DNA of 64,000 nt, from positions 55,731 through 119,730 of the forward strand of contig NZ_JAXCLE010000012.1 of the NCBI RefSeq assembly GCF_037027585.1, in the 5' to 3' direction. The stretch is from Solibacillus ferritrahens. Its GTDB lineage: Bacteria > Bacillota > Bacilli > Bacillales_A > Planococcaceae. The notes below the pieces were generated by a model. That model worked only from the letters and a program-made list of their open reading frames with translations, was not told the DNA's origin and searched no databases. This document shows positions 16,880-24,944 of this stretch, one piece after another. Made by a program: the position numbers and the translations under genes. Every line of letters begins with the position of its first letter. Positions within the stretch are counted from its first letter, which is position 1.

Positions 16880-16924
16880 TTTAGCAATCCAAAATACAAC
16901 GAAACAATTCAAGGAGGTACCTGC

Positions 16925-18529
16925 ATGATTCAAGTATCAGGTGTAGGTCTACGTTATGGTGACCGTAAATTATTTGACGATGTAAATATTAAATTCAATC
17001 CAGGTAACTGTTATGGCCTAATCGGTGCAAACGGTGCTGGTAAATCAACATTTTTAAAAATTTTATCTGGTGATATTGAGGCACAAGAAGGCCACGTATC
17101 AATGGGTAAAGATGCACGTCTTTCAGTATTAAAGCAAAACCACTTCGAGTACGATGAATTTAATGTATTAGATACGGTTGTTATGGGTAATAAACGTCTT
17201 TGGGAAGTAAAAGCTGAAAAAGACGCAATCTATATGAAACCTGAAATGACAGACGAAGATGGTATGCGTGCAGCTGAACTTGAAGGCGAATTCGCTGACA
17301 TGAACGGATGGGAAGCAGAATCTGATGCTGCCACTCTTTTAAACGGTCTAGGTATCGGCGACGACCTGCACTATATGATGATGGCTGACTTAGAAGGTTC
17401 TGACAAAGTAAAAGTTTTACTTGCACAGGCACTATTCGGTAAACCGGATGTTTTACTTCTGGATGAGCCTACGAACCACTTGGACTTAAAAGCGATTAAA
17501 TGGCTTGAAGAGTTTTTAATTAACTTCGAAAACACTGTAATCGTTGTATCCCATGACCGTCACTTCCTAAATAAAGTATGTACACATATTGCTGACTTAG
17601 ACTTTGGTAAAATTCAGCTTTATGTTGGGAACTACGATTTCTGGTATGAGTCAAGTCAATTAGCGCAAAAAATGATGGCAGACCAAAACAAGAAAAAAGA
17701 AGAGAAAATTAAAGAATTAAAAGAATTCGTTGCACGTTTCTCTGCAAACGCATCGAAATCTTCTCAAGCAACGTCTCGTAAAAAAATGCTTGATAAAATT
17801 GAGCTGGATGACATCCGTCCTTCAAGCCGTAAGTACCCGTTCATCAACTTCCAAGCTGGTCGTGAAATCGGGAATGACGTATTAACAGTTGATGGCTTAA
17901 CAGCTTCACAAGATGGCGAAACATTATTTAAAGACATCCGCTTCTCAATGAACAAAGAAGATAAAATTATCCTTTTAGGTTCACCAAATGCAAAATCTGC
18001 ATTTATGGATATTTTAATGGATCGTAAACAAGCAGATGCTGGTACGTATAAATGGGGTGTCACAACATCTCAAAGCTACTTCGAAATGGACCATGACCAA
18101 TACTTCGGCGGCAATGAAAAGTCATTAGTTGAATGGTTACGCCCTTATTCTCCGGAAGATGAAACTGAATCGTTCTTACGTGGTTTCTTAGGCCGTATGT
18201 TATTCTCTGGTGAAGAAGTGAAGAAATCTCCTGCTGTACTTTCAGGTGGAGAGAAAGTTCGCTGTATGCTTTCAAAAATGATGCTTTCAAATTCGAACGT
18301 ATTATTATTGGATGAACCAACGAACCACTTAGACTTAGAATCAATTCAAGCACTGAATGAAGGTTTAATCCGCTTTAAAGGCGCGATGATCTTTACATCA
18401 CATGACCACCAGTTCATTCAAACAATTGCTAATCGCGTAATTGAAATTCGTGAAGACGGTTCAATTTTAGATAAGCCATTAACATATGATGAGTATCTAG
18501 AGTGGAAAGATGCACAAGGCTTAAGCTAA
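16925..18529 (+). CDS. ABC-F family ATPase (YkpA/YbiT-like)
   Basis: 534 residues from the ATG with AAGGAGG 8 nt upstream; the open frame further up belongs to the leader. There are two ABC domains and no membrane part. Domain 1 has IGANGAGKSTFLKILSG and LLLDEPTNHLDLKAIKWL. A charged linker with KKKEEKIKELKEF follows. Domain 2 has a degenerate Walker A (LGSPNAKSAFMDIL, lacking the canonical GKS), but signature LSGGEKVRCMLSKMM and LLLDEPTNHLDLESI are intact. ABC-F proteins act on the ribosome (translation factors or antibiotic resistance). The YkpA/YbiT type is a housekeeping branch, so resistance is not implied. Confidence 0.93.
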   Translation: MIQVSGVGLRYGDRKLFDDVNIKFNPGNCYGLIGANGAGKSTFLKILSGDIEAQEGHVSMGKDARLSVLKQNHFEYDEFNVLDTVVMGNKRLWEVKAEKDAIYMKPEMTDEDGMRAAELEGEFADMNGWEAESDAATLLNGLGIGDDLHYMMMADLEGSDKVKVLLAQALFGKPDVLLLDEPTNHLDLKAIKWLEEFLINFENTVIVVSHDRHFLNKVCTHIADLDFGKIQLYVGNYDFWYESSQLAQKMMADQNKKKEEKIKELKEFVARFSANASKSSQATSRKKMLDKIELDDIRPSSRKYPFINFQAGREIGNDVLTVDGLTASQDGETLFKDIRFSMNKEDKIILLGSPNAKSAFMDILMDRKQADAGTYKWGVTTSQSYFEMDHDQYFGGNEKSLVEWLRPYSPEDETESFLRGFLGRMLFSGEEVKKSPAVLSGGEKVRCMLSKMMLSNSNVLLLDEPTNHLDLESIQALNEGLIRFKGAMIFTSHDHQFIQTIANRVIEIREDGSILDKPLTYDEYLEWKDAQGLS

Positions 18530-18542
18530 GAAAATCAAAAAG

Positions 18543-18568
18543 AAGAAGTGCAGAGCTCTGCACTTCTT
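18543..18568 (+). terminator. Terminator of the ABC-F gene
   Basis: Perfect 26-nt palindrome (13-bp arm AAGAAGTGCAGAG) followed by TTTTTTTT, 14 nt after the stop. Confidence 0.88.
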
Positions 18569-18639
18569 TTTTTTTAACTGTAAAGACCTTATAGTCAAAT
18601 TGATATCATTATATATAAAAATGTGTTGAAAAATAAAAA

Positions 18640-18665
18640 AAGCTGCGCATCATGATACGCAGCTT
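18640..18665 (-). terminator. Terminator of the cold-shock gene
   Basis: AAGCTGCGtATCATGATgCGCAGCTT stem, followed by TTTTTTATTTTT on the minus strand, 14 nt after the csp stop. Confidence 0.85.
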
Positions 18666-18678
18666 AGGATTTTCAAGA

Positions 18679-18879
18679 TTATAGTTTTGTAACGTTCTCT
18701 GCTTGTGGTCCGCGGTTGCCATCTACAACGTCGAATTCCACTTGTTGACCTTCGTCTAATGTTTTGAAACCGTCACCTTGAATAGCAGAGAAATGCACGA
18801 ATACATCATTTTCCCCTTCTACTTCGATAAAGCCAAAACCTTTTTCTGAATTAAACCATTTTACTGTACCTTGTTTCAT
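18679..18879 (-). CDS. Cold-shock protein (CspA/CspB family)
   Basis: 66 residues, the standard size. The OB-fold carries both RNA-binding motifs: RNP1 as KGFGFIEV and RNP2 as DVFVHFSAI. It begins MKQGTVKWFNSE and ends GNRGPQAENVTKL, very close to B. subtilis CspB/C/D. It binds single-stranded RNA/DNA as an RNA chaperone. GGAGG lies 8 nt before the ATG. The upstream 5' region contains a possible leader hairpin (18937-18989). Confidence 0.97.
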   Translation of the reverse strand: MKQGTVKWFNSEKGFGFIEVEGENDVFVHFSAIQGDGFKTLDEGQQVEFDVVDGNRGPQAENVTKL

Positions 18880-18936
18880 ATTGAATACCTCCGAAAATAA
18901 AAGTTAACAATTTCAATGCGCCTATAAATAAAAAAA

Positions 18937-18989
18937 CACACATTACAAGAGCACCGATCAACTAACTCGATTACTGTTTGTAATATGTG
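18937..18989 (-). promoter_or_regulatory. Hairpin in the csp 5' leader
   Basis: CACACATTACAA (18937-18948) can pair with TTGTAATATGTG (18978-18989), 11 of 12 positions, with a 29-nt loop. It lies 58 nt upstream of the csp start. Cold-shock mRNAs often have long structured, temperature-sensitive leaders. Assignment here is inference. Confidence 0.4.
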
Positions 18990-19089
18990 AATCCATTGTA
19001 TTCGGTCAAACATTTCAATTGTTAAATACAGTATATATTCGGCGTTATTTCCTGTCAATTAGAATTGTTTAAATTATAAAAATTTTGAT

Positions 19090-19380
19090 TTAAGTAGAAA
19101 TTACTTCAGGAGTTAGTATTATAATACCGTGATAAATTTGGGTATCTTCGTCACATGCTTCACAAAACTCACATTCTTCTTCAGACCAAAATGCATAAAA
19201 ACGGTCATTTTTGTATGCTTCAAACTCATATTTTTCGCGGAATTGTGCAAGTAACTGATTAAATGCTATTAGGAATTGTTGTTCTGTCTCAAATTTTTCA
19301 ACAGATACAATATGTTCTTCCCACCCGTCAAATTGCCACCAAGGCTCATAATCTGCTTTCATATAAATAATTTGATACAT
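19090..19380 (-). CDS. DUF1033 family protein
   Basis: 96 residues from the ATG at 19380 with AAGGA 8 nt upstream; the frame extends 24 codons further but without a ribosome site. The N-terminus YQIIYMKADYEPWWQFDGWE is the hallmark of DUF1033, followed by KYEFEAYKNDRFYAFWSEEE and a cysteine pair in ECEFCEACDED. The family is cytosolic and uncharacterised. The CxxC could bind metal, but nothing here proves it. Monocistronic, between csp and xpaC. Confidence 0.85.
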   Translation of the reverse strand: MYQIIYMKADYEPWWQFDGWEEHIVSVEKFETEQQFLIAFNQLLAQFREKYEFEAYKNDRFYAFWSEEECEFCEACDEDTQIYHGIIILTPEVIST

Positions 19381-19584
19381 AAACATTATCCTTTCTTTAT
19401 AAGTCCATTCTATACAGAGAACATGAATATGTCTAATAATGCATATTTTCATATGATAGAGCGTGGGTAAAAGAATCGTTAAATTTATTAATGGGAGTTG
19501 GCTACTTTCCTTACAAACTGCACAGAATATTTCTGAGTGGCTTCCCCATTTCCAAATCGTTTTACTTTGTTTTTTAAACTAAAA

Positions 19585-19668
19585 ATTGATACGATTAGAT
19601 AAGAGACTTTCATTTTTTTTATGAAAGATTTATTGTCTGAAACTTTTTTTCATTTCAAACGTATCAAT
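19585..19668 (+). promoter_or_regulatory. Structured region upstream of xpaC-telA
   Basis: A 9-bp inverted repeat ATTGATACG (19585-19593) / CGTATCAAT (19660-19668) encloses a smaller hairpin CTTTCAT (19607-19613) / ATGAAAG (19621-19627). The outer arms end 25 nt before the xpaC start. Could be an operator pair or a leader structure; no known site was matched. Confidence 0.35.
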
Positions 19669-19693
19669 AGTATCGAGTAAAGGAGGTACGAAA

Positions 19694-20341
19694 ATGCTTG
19701 GTCCTATAAATTTTCTTACAAGACACTTAATAAACTTTTTAGTCTTCTCAACTGCTCTAACACTTACTTTTGTAAATTTATCGGGTATAGCGACGATGCT
19801 TGCACTACCTCTTGGAGTAGGTGCCTATTTCATTAGCAACAAAGTGACATTGGCTATACAGAAAACTACTCAAAGTAAAAGGCTGGGACTGTCCAAATCC
19901 GAATACAATTTAATCGAAGCACAAATTAAACAGGCCCGTGCACATATTCAGGCATTAAACCAGCAATATATCCGTGTACGTTCTGTACGCTCATTTAAAC
20001 AAATAAATGAAATGTCTAAATTATCAAAACGCATCATCAATATTGTACAGACTAACCCCCAAAAGTTTTATGCAGTAGAAGATTTCTTCTATGCACACTT
20101 ACCTTCAGCTGTTGAGCTGTCGGATAAATATACATTATTAACGAAAGAACAAGTTCCTGGTACGGATGTACATTTAGCTCTGGAAGATACACGCAAAACC
20201 TTGAAGGAGCTTCAAATAACGATGGAATCCGATTTGAAGAGTGCTCTATCATCGGATATCGAAAACTTGAAAATCGAACTTGACTTTGCAAAAATGTCGA
20301 ATGAAAAACGAAGAGATCGATTAAAAATCGGCGGTGAGTAA
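19694..20341 (+). CDS. xpaC: XpaC family protein (5-bromo-4-chloroindolyl phosphate hydrolysis protein)
   Basis: 215 residues. The first 55 form two membrane helices (FLVFSTALTLTFVNLSGIA and ATMLALPLGVGAYFI). The rest is helical and cytoplasmic, with LSKSEYNLIEAQIKQARAHI and VEDFFYAHLPSAVELSDKYT typical of XpaC. The name comes from a hydrolysis phenotype; the biochemical role is unknown. It is 3 nt upstream of telA, the same pair as xpaC-yaaN in B. subtilis, and both are thought to act in toxic-anion or envelope stress. Strong AAAGGAGG before the ATG. Confidence 0.9.
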   Translation: MLGPINFLTRHLINFLVFSTALTLTFVNLSGIATMLALPLGVGAYFISNKVTLAIQKTTQSKRLGLSKSEYNLIEAQIKQARAHIQALNQQYIRVRSVRSFKQINEMSKLSKRIINIVQTNPQKFYAVEDFFYAHLPSAVELSDKYTLLTKEQVPGTDVHLALEDTRKTLKELQITMESDLKSALSSDIENLKIELDFAKMSNEKRRDRLKIGGE

Positions 20342-20344
20342 CAA

Positions 20345-21457
20345 ATGAATATGACGAATAATCCATTTGATGCCTTTACAACGAGTGAGAATACTGACTT
20401 ACAAGTAAGTAAAGAACAATTTGCGGTGAATGTTGCTAACAATGCAGCCTCACCGCTTTTCGCATCATTATCAAATCAAATGAAACAAAAGGTTTTACAA
20501 TTAGCGCAAAATCTTGAACCGAAACAATATGAAGATGTTCTTTCATTCGGCCTGCCCGCTCAGGAAGCCTTAAAGAAATTCACTTCCCAAATGCTTCAAT
20601 ATATCCAGCGTAAAGATGTCCGAAAAGTCGGTGAAGTACTCTCGGATTTAATGCAACACTTAGAAATGATTGATCCAGATGCCTTAATTGAACAGGAGAA
20701 AGGTTTTTTTGCTAAGTTATTTAGCCGTTCCAAGCAATCTATTCAGGAAATAATGACTCATTATAATAAATTAAGTAAAAGAATAGACCGATTAAGTATT
20801 CAATTAGAATATAATCAAAGTGCTCTACTGAATGATTACCAGTTTTTAAATAAATTATATGCAATGAATGAGGAATACTTTCAGGAAATCAATGTTTATA
20901 TTGCGACTCTTGAAGTAAAAAAACAGCATATGAGGGATGTTGTGTTGCCTGCCCTTCAACAGGAGGTAGTAGAAGGTCAAAACCCTTTTAAACAGCATGA
21001 CCTGAAAGATTTAGAAATGCAAATTGAATGGATTGACCGTCGTATGTATGATTTAGAGCTTTCGCGGGAAGTTGCCATCCAATATGCACCCCAAATCCGT
21101 ATGATTCAACAAACAAATCAAATGTTAATCGAAAAAATCCAAAGTTCCATCATGACGACAATTCCTCTATGGCAATCGCAAATTGCGATGTTATTGAATA
21201 TGAACAATCAACGTCGTGCTATGCAATCACAGGAGCGTCTCATGACTGCATCAGAACAATTAATGCGGAAAAACGGAAAGATGCTGGAGGCTTCCAGTAA
21301 GGCAGCAAAACGTCAAGCACTATCCCATAACGATGTCGACCGTTTTAAACAAACTCAGCTTCAACTATTGCATGATATCGAAGACACGTTACGTATGCAC
21401 GTGAAAACAGACGAAAAGCGCCATGAGATCGAACACATCATTTTAGAACAAAAATAA
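20345..21457 (+). CDS. Toxic anion resistance protein TelA/YaaN family
   Basis: 370 residues, almost entirely helical and soluble. Family features are PFDAFTTSEN at the N-terminus, MQHLEMIDPDALIEQEKG, SRSKQSIQEIMTHYNKLSKR, and a C-terminal coiled region with QTQLQLLHDIEDTLRM. TelA proteins are linked to tellurite and nisin tolerance, with unknown mechanism. It is in an operon with xpaC and ends at a strong terminator shared with the small gene on the opposite strand. Confidence 0.92.
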   Translation: MNMTNNPFDAFTTSENTDLQVSKEQFAVNVANNAASPLFASLSNQMKQKVLQLAQNLEPKQYEDVLSFGLPAQEALKKFTSQMLQYIQRKDVRKVGEVLSDLMQHLEMIDPDALIEQEKGFFAKLFSRSKQSIQEIMTHYNKLSKRIDRLSIQLEYNQSALLNDYQFLNKLYAMNEEYFQEINVYIATLEVKKQHMRDVVLPALQQEVVEGQNPFKQHDLKDLEMQIEWIDRRMYDLELSREVAIQYAPQIRMIQQTNQMLIEKIQSSIMTTIPLWQSQIAMLLNMNNQRRAMQSQERLMTASEQLMRKNGKMLEASSKAAKRQALSHNDVDRFKQTQLQLLHDIEDTLRMHVKTDEKRHEIEHIILEQK

Positions 21458-21462
21458 AAAAC

Positions 21463-21498
21463 GGGTACGTAAAAGTCATAACAACCTTTTACGTACCC
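21463..21498. terminator. Bidirectional terminator between telA and the 65-aa gene
   Basis: Perfect 13-bp stem GGGTACGTAAAAG / CTTTTACGTACCC, with T-rich tracts on both sides. Confidence 0.8.
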
Positions 21499-21505
21499 AT
21501 AATTT

Positions 21506-21703
21506 TTATGCAAAATACTCTTTGTAGAATCCGCCAACTTCACCTGTGTTATCGATAACAAAAATGAATTCTTCTGTCTCATTCTTCACTTCATATTCCT
21601 TACCAACTGTTAAAACATTTGATACTAAATACTTTGATGCATCCGTATGTACACACTTTACTGTACGAATCGTAGGTGCATCTTTCCATTTTAAATGTAG
21701 CAT
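21506..21703 (-). CDS. Small conserved protein (DUF6501-like)
   Basis: 65 residues, beta-rich and soluble: LKWKDAPTIRTVKCVHTDA, then VLTVGKEYEVKNETEEFIFV and DNTGEVGGFYKEYF. The text strongly resembles the small Bacillus family annotated DUF6501. Function is unknown. The C-terminal VGGFYKEYF reads like an SH3-like strand. GAGGG 6 nt before the ATG. Converges on telA and shares its terminator. Confidence 0.75.
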   Translation of the reverse strand: MLHLKWKDAPTIRTVKCVHTDASKYLVSNVLTVGKEYEVKNETEEFIFVIDNTGEVGGFYKEYFA

Positions 21704-21854
21704 GCTGTTCCCTCACTTTTAACAAATATCTATACCCTTCTATTTTATATGATTTTTCCGTTCTAGGAAAGCCTCGATCGTATAAAAAACGACAAGTGCC
21801 AATAATTGATAGAAGCAATAGTACATGGTAAACTCACAAACAGAGGTGGAATTT

Positions 21855-21950
21855 ATGGCATTTGGTAGTGTTCCTATGTGGTTTTTTGCAATAGCAATTG
21901 CATTTGCTGTTGTCTTTATACTTATAAGTGAATGGAACTCAAGAAAATAA
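21855..21950 (+). CDS. 31-residue single-helix membrane protein
   Basis: MAFGSVPMWFFAIAIAFAVV begins the protein, which continues with a few hydrophobic residues and ends SEWNSRK. One membrane helix (about 8-24) leaves a short charged tail. AGAGGTGG lies 4 nt before the ATG, and a strong hairpin terminator (21967-22012) follows 17 nt after the stop, so it looks like a real transcription unit. No family was recognised. Confidence 0.6.
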   Translation: MAFGSVPMWFFAIAIAFAVVFILISEWNSRK

Positions 21951-21966
21951 AGATTGGCAAAAGAAA

Positions 21967-22012
21967 AACAAGGGCGTGTTCCGAAAATGAATTTTTCGGG
22001 AACCTCCTTGTT
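21967..22012. terminator. Strong terminator between the 31-aa gene and the lysine importer operon
   Basis: Two stacked stems, AACAAGG/CCTTGTT outside and GTTCCGAAAA/TTTTTCGGGAAC inside, followed by TTTTTTATT on the plus strand. It also sits 53 nt downstream of the importer's ATPase gene on the other strand. Confidence 0.8.
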
Positions 22013-22064
22013 TTTTATTGCGATAAAGTTACTTTTGTAGCTACTTTTTCTCCTAATGCTATTT

Positions 22065-22799
22065 TTAGCGCAATGTACGTTTTAAAAATTCCTTCGTCCG
22101 TTCGTGACTTGGATTTACAAGTATTGCTTCAGGAGGACCTTCTTCTACAATTACTCCTTTATCCATAAAAACGATGCGGTCGGATACTTCCTTTGCAAAT
22201 TCCATCTCATGTGTGACAATCAGCATTGTATTTCCCTGATCTGCGAGATGACGCATTACTTTCAATACTTCCCCCACCATTTCCGGATCGAGTGCAGACG
22301 TCGGTTCATCGAACAACATCACATCCGGGTCCATCGCTAATGCACGCGCTATTGCCACACGTTGCTTTTGACCACCTGATAAATGTTTTGGCTTCGCATT
22401 TTTATAAGCACTCATGCCAACCAGTTCTAAATATTTGAACGCATTTTGCTGTGCTTCTTCTTTTGTACGCTTCAGTACTTTTATTTGACCGACCATACAG
22501 TTATTAAGTACATCCAAATTATTGAACAAATTAAACTGCTGGAAAACCATACCTAAATGTGTGCGGTACTTTTCTATATGATGACCATCATTTAGTATAT
22601 TTTCGCCGTTGTATATGATTTCCCCAGCTGTAGGTGTTTCTAGAAGGTTAATGCATCGTAACAATGTAGATTTCCCCGATCCAGAAGAACCGATTAATGT
22701 AACAACCTCTCCTTTATTTACCTGGAAATTAACATCTTTTAATACTTCATGATCACCGAATTTTTTATTTAAATGGTTAATGTCAATTACAACTGTCAT
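22065..22799 (-). CDS. Amino acid ABC transporter ATPase (lysine-type importer)
   Basis: 244 residues, one ABC domain: Walker A LIGSSGSGKSTLLRCINLLE, Q-loop GMVFQQFNLFNNLDVLNN, signature LSGGQKQRVAIARALAMDP, Walker B VMLFDEPTSALDPEMVGEV and H-loop VTHEMEFAKEV. The TSALDPE version is typical of polar and basic amino acid importers (GlnQ/HisP). The start lies 3 nt after the permease stop. Because the operon sits behind a lysine riboswitch, lysine is the likely cargo. Confidence 0.95.
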   Translation of the reverse strand: MTVVIDINHLNKKFGDHEVLKDVNFQVNKGEVVTLIGSSGSGKSTLLRCINLLETPTAGEIIYNGENILNDGHHIEKYRTHLGMVFQQFNLFNNLDVLNNCMVGQIKVLKRTKEEAQQNAFKYLELVGMSAYKNAKPKHLSGGQKQRVAIARALAMDPDVMLFDEPTSALDPEMVGEVLKVMRHLADQGNTMLIVTHEMEFAKEVSDRIVFMDKGVIVEEGPPEAILVNPSHERTKEFLKRTLR

Positions 22800-22802
22800 A
22801 GT

Positions 22803-23549
22803 TTATTTACCATCCTTTTCTAGCTTATTGCCTGTAATGAGCTCCACTTTATAGGAAGCGGGTCCATCCATCTTCTTCTCAAACAGTAATAAGAACCGCG
22901 TTACGGTAAATGTCATAATGAAGTACAATACCGTTGCAATAAAGAATGCTTCGATATATTTATAGTTACTACCGGCAATCGAGTTCGCTGTAAAGAATAG
23001 TTCTACTACGGAAATAACACTTAAAACCGAAGAGTCTTTAATATTCATAACGAATTGGTTACCTGTAGCAGGTAAGATATTTCGTGCTACTTGTGGTATG
23101 ACGATATGAATCATTGTTTGAAGATGATTCATCCCGATTGCCTGAGCTGCCTCAAATTGCCCTTTATCAATCGATACAATACCCCCACGCACATATTCCG
23201 CCATATAGGCTCCTGTGTTTAAGCTTATAACGAGAGAAGCTGCTAAAAAGCGGTCAATATCAATTCCTAAATAAACAAGACCGTAAAACACAACCATGGC
23301 TTGAACCATCATTGGCGTTCCCCTAAATATTTCCACATATGCGGTTAATATGAAATTGAATACTTTTAAAAGCATTGATTTTACATTCTTTTTACGTTTA
23401 GGAATCGTATGCATAATTCCGATAAAAAATCCGATTAGTGTTCCACAAATAGTTCCGATAATTGCCAATAGAAGTGCAGTCCAAGCTCCACGTACGAATA
23501 AATCCCAGTTGTTCGTAAACAAGTTCCATGATGATTCCAAAAATGCCAT
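22803..23549 (-). CDS. Amino acid ABC transporter permease (lysine-type importer)
   Basis: 248 residues from the ATG with GGAGG 8 nt upstream; a TTG 15 nt earlier lies inside that ribosome site. Five membrane segments with the polar amino acid permease pattern: RGAWTALLLAIIGTICGTLI, then VEIFRGTPMMVQAMVVFYGL, and the EAA loop AEYVRGGIVSIDKGQFEAAQ to AIGMNHLQTM, which contacts the ATPase. No second permease gene is present, so it is probably a homodimer. The C-terminus is lysine-rich. Confidence 0.95.
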   Translation of the reverse strand: MAFLESSWNLFTNNWDLFVRGAWTALLLAIIGTICGTLIGFFIGIMHTIPKRKKNVKSMLLKVFNFILTAYVEIFRGTPMMVQAMVVFYGLVYLGIDIDRFLAASLVISLNTGAYMAEYVRGGIVSIDKGQFEAAQAIGMNHLQTMIHIVIPQVARNILPATGNQFVMNIKDSSVLSVISVVELFFTANSIAGSNYKYIEAFFIATVLYFIMTFTVTRFLLLFEKKMDGPASYKVELITGNKLEKDGK

Positions 23550-23611
23550 AGCCTTGTCCTCCAATTCTTTCTTATTAATATTCTATATGTATTGGGTGAT
23601 GATAATAGAAA

Positions 23612-23645
23612 AAGGTTGTCTCCCGTTTGCCGGCAAGACAACCTT
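23612..23645 (-). terminator. Intercistronic hairpin between binding-protein and permease genes
   Basis: 10-bp stem AAGGTTGTCT/AGACAACCTT followed by TTTTCTATT on the minus strand, 25 nt after the binding-protein stop. Such hairpins usually give partial termination or 3'-end protection, so that the binding protein is made in excess over the membrane parts. Confidence 0.7.
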
Positions 23646-23670
23646 AATTAAAACATCATTGCTGCACGGT

Positions 23671-24501
23671 TTACTGTGCTGCTGGTTGATTTGCAATAGC
23701 GTCTTCCATTAATTGTTGACGCTCTTCTTCCGAAATTTCAGCTAATACTTTGTTAATTTGTTCACGTAAATCAGATCCCTTTTTCAACCCTACTGCTACA
23801 GCTGTAGACGCTTCATCTGCTTCGAAGTTTGGTTCTGGAACGATATACTTAATGTTGTTTAATGCCATTTCAGCAGAAATACCCTCAGGTCGCTCAGAAA
23901 CGTAGCCATCGATTGCACCTGATTGTAATTGCACGCGCATTGCACCAAAGTCAGTTGCTGCTACCTGCTTATTTACACCTTCGATTTGGTCAATTACATC
24001 ATAGTGTGTTGTCGCTTGCTGACCTGTAATTTTTGCACCCGAGAAATCAGATAATGATGTTGCATTAGCATATGGACCATCTTCTTTAACTACGATTACA
24101 TAATCACTTGTATAATAGTTTTCTGTAAAATCGATTGCTTCCTTACGATCCGGCATTGGCGACATTCCTGCAATTACTAAATCAATTGCGCCTGATTGCA
24201 ATGAAGGAATTAACCCATCCCAGTCTGTTTTCACAACTTTTAATTCCATATCTAAGCCTTCAGCAATTTTTTTCGCGATTTCCACATCATAGCCTGCTGC
24301 GTATTCTTTAGAACCATCAATCGGTACTCCACCGTTTGAATCACCTTTTTGTGACCAGTTAAATGGTGCATAACCGGCTTCCATACCAACCTTTAATACT
24401 TTCTTGTCTGAACCAGTTGATTTTTCATCATCTGTACCACATGCTGCAAGTACAAAAATCGTCATCATTGCAGTAATTACCATTAATAGTTTCTTTTTCA
24501 A
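23671..24501 (-). CDS. Amino acid ABC transporter substrate-binding lipoprotein (lysine-type)
   Basis: 276 residues from a TTG start with AAGGAGAG 8-9 nt upstream. Lipoprotein signal ends in FVLAACGTDDE (lipobox LAAC). The mature SBP_bac_3 domain contains VGMEAGYAPFNWSQ, EYAAGYDVEIAKKIAEGLDM, the ligand-site VIAGMSPMPDRKEAIDFTE, and KITGQQATTHYDVI. First gene of the operon. The ligand set of this fold covers polar and basic amino acids; the upstream lysine riboswitch points to lysine. Confidence 0.95.
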   Translation of the reverse strand: MKKKLLMVITAMMTIFVLAACGTDDEKSTGSDKKVLKVGMEAGYAPFNWSQKGDSNGGVPIDGSKEYAAGYDVEIAKKIAEGLDMELKVVKTDWDGLIPSLQSGAIDLVIAGMSPMPDRKEAIDFTENYYTSDYVIVVKEDGPYANATSLSDFSGAKITGQQATTHYDVIDQIEGVNKQVAATDFGAMRVQLQSGAIDGYVSERPEGISAEMALNNIKYIVPEPNFEADEASTAVAVGLKKGSDLREQINKVLAEISEEERQQLMEDAIANQPAAQ

Positions 24502-24545
24502 GTCAATTCTCTCCTTATTAAATATATTTCCGGCTTTTAGAAATG

Positions 24546-24580
24546 AAAAAAAACAACCTAAAAGGATATCCTTAGGTCGT
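24546..24580 (-). terminator. Riboswitch-controlled terminator upstream of the lysine importer
   Basis: Minus-strand stem ACgACCTAAGGATATCCTTttAGGTtGT followed by TTTTTTT, 45-80 nt before the first gene and directly after the lysine aptamer. It is the expression platform. Confidence 0.85.
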
Positions 24581-24621
24581 TTACATTCACGATTAGCCCA
24601 AATCCTCTACAGTTCCCAATA

Positions 24622-24803
24622 TGAGATAGCACACCTCAATCATCCGGGAAGAAGATTGAGACAGTCCTGCAATTATTTATTACAGACCCAGCGCTGTTAA
24701 ATCGAGCTAAAACAACACTTCGGCGATATTTCCTTCTTTTATACTTCACTGTCAGCTCAATGACTCCATACAAAACTATTAAATACCGCACCTCTACCTC
24801 ACT
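24622..24803 (-). promoter_or_regulatory. Lysine riboswitch (L-box)
   Basis: On the minus strand the conserved L-box blocks occur in order: GAGGTAGAGGTGCGG (24800-24786), GAGCTGACAGTGAAGT (24758-24743), AAGGAAATATCGCCGAAGTG (about 24735-24716), GCTGGGTCTG (24692-24683), GCAGGACTGTC (24670-24660) and GGTGTGCTATCTC (24635-24623). TGAGGTAG at the start can pair with CTATCTCA at the end to close P1. A -35 TTGACG at 24868-24863 with TTAAAC 17 bp on gives a start just upstream. With the terminator at 24546-24580 it should switch the ABC importer off when lysine is bound. Confidence 0.93.
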
Positions 24804-24897
24804 AAGCTGTGAGGTTTTGTTATTAAATTAATAGTCTAAGTTTAACATTATTCCAACTTTTCCGTCAACACTCATTTTTCTGAAATTTAAATAAAAA

Positions 24898-24933
24898 AAA
24901 GCTAATTCGCAATATAAATTACGAATTAGCTTT
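24898..24933 (-). terminator. Terminator of odhAB
   Basis: AAAGCTAATTCG/CGAATTAGCTTT stem followed by TTTTTATTT on the minus strand, 12 nt after the odhB stop. Confidence 0.88.
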
Positions 24934-24944
24934 CAAAGTTTTAA

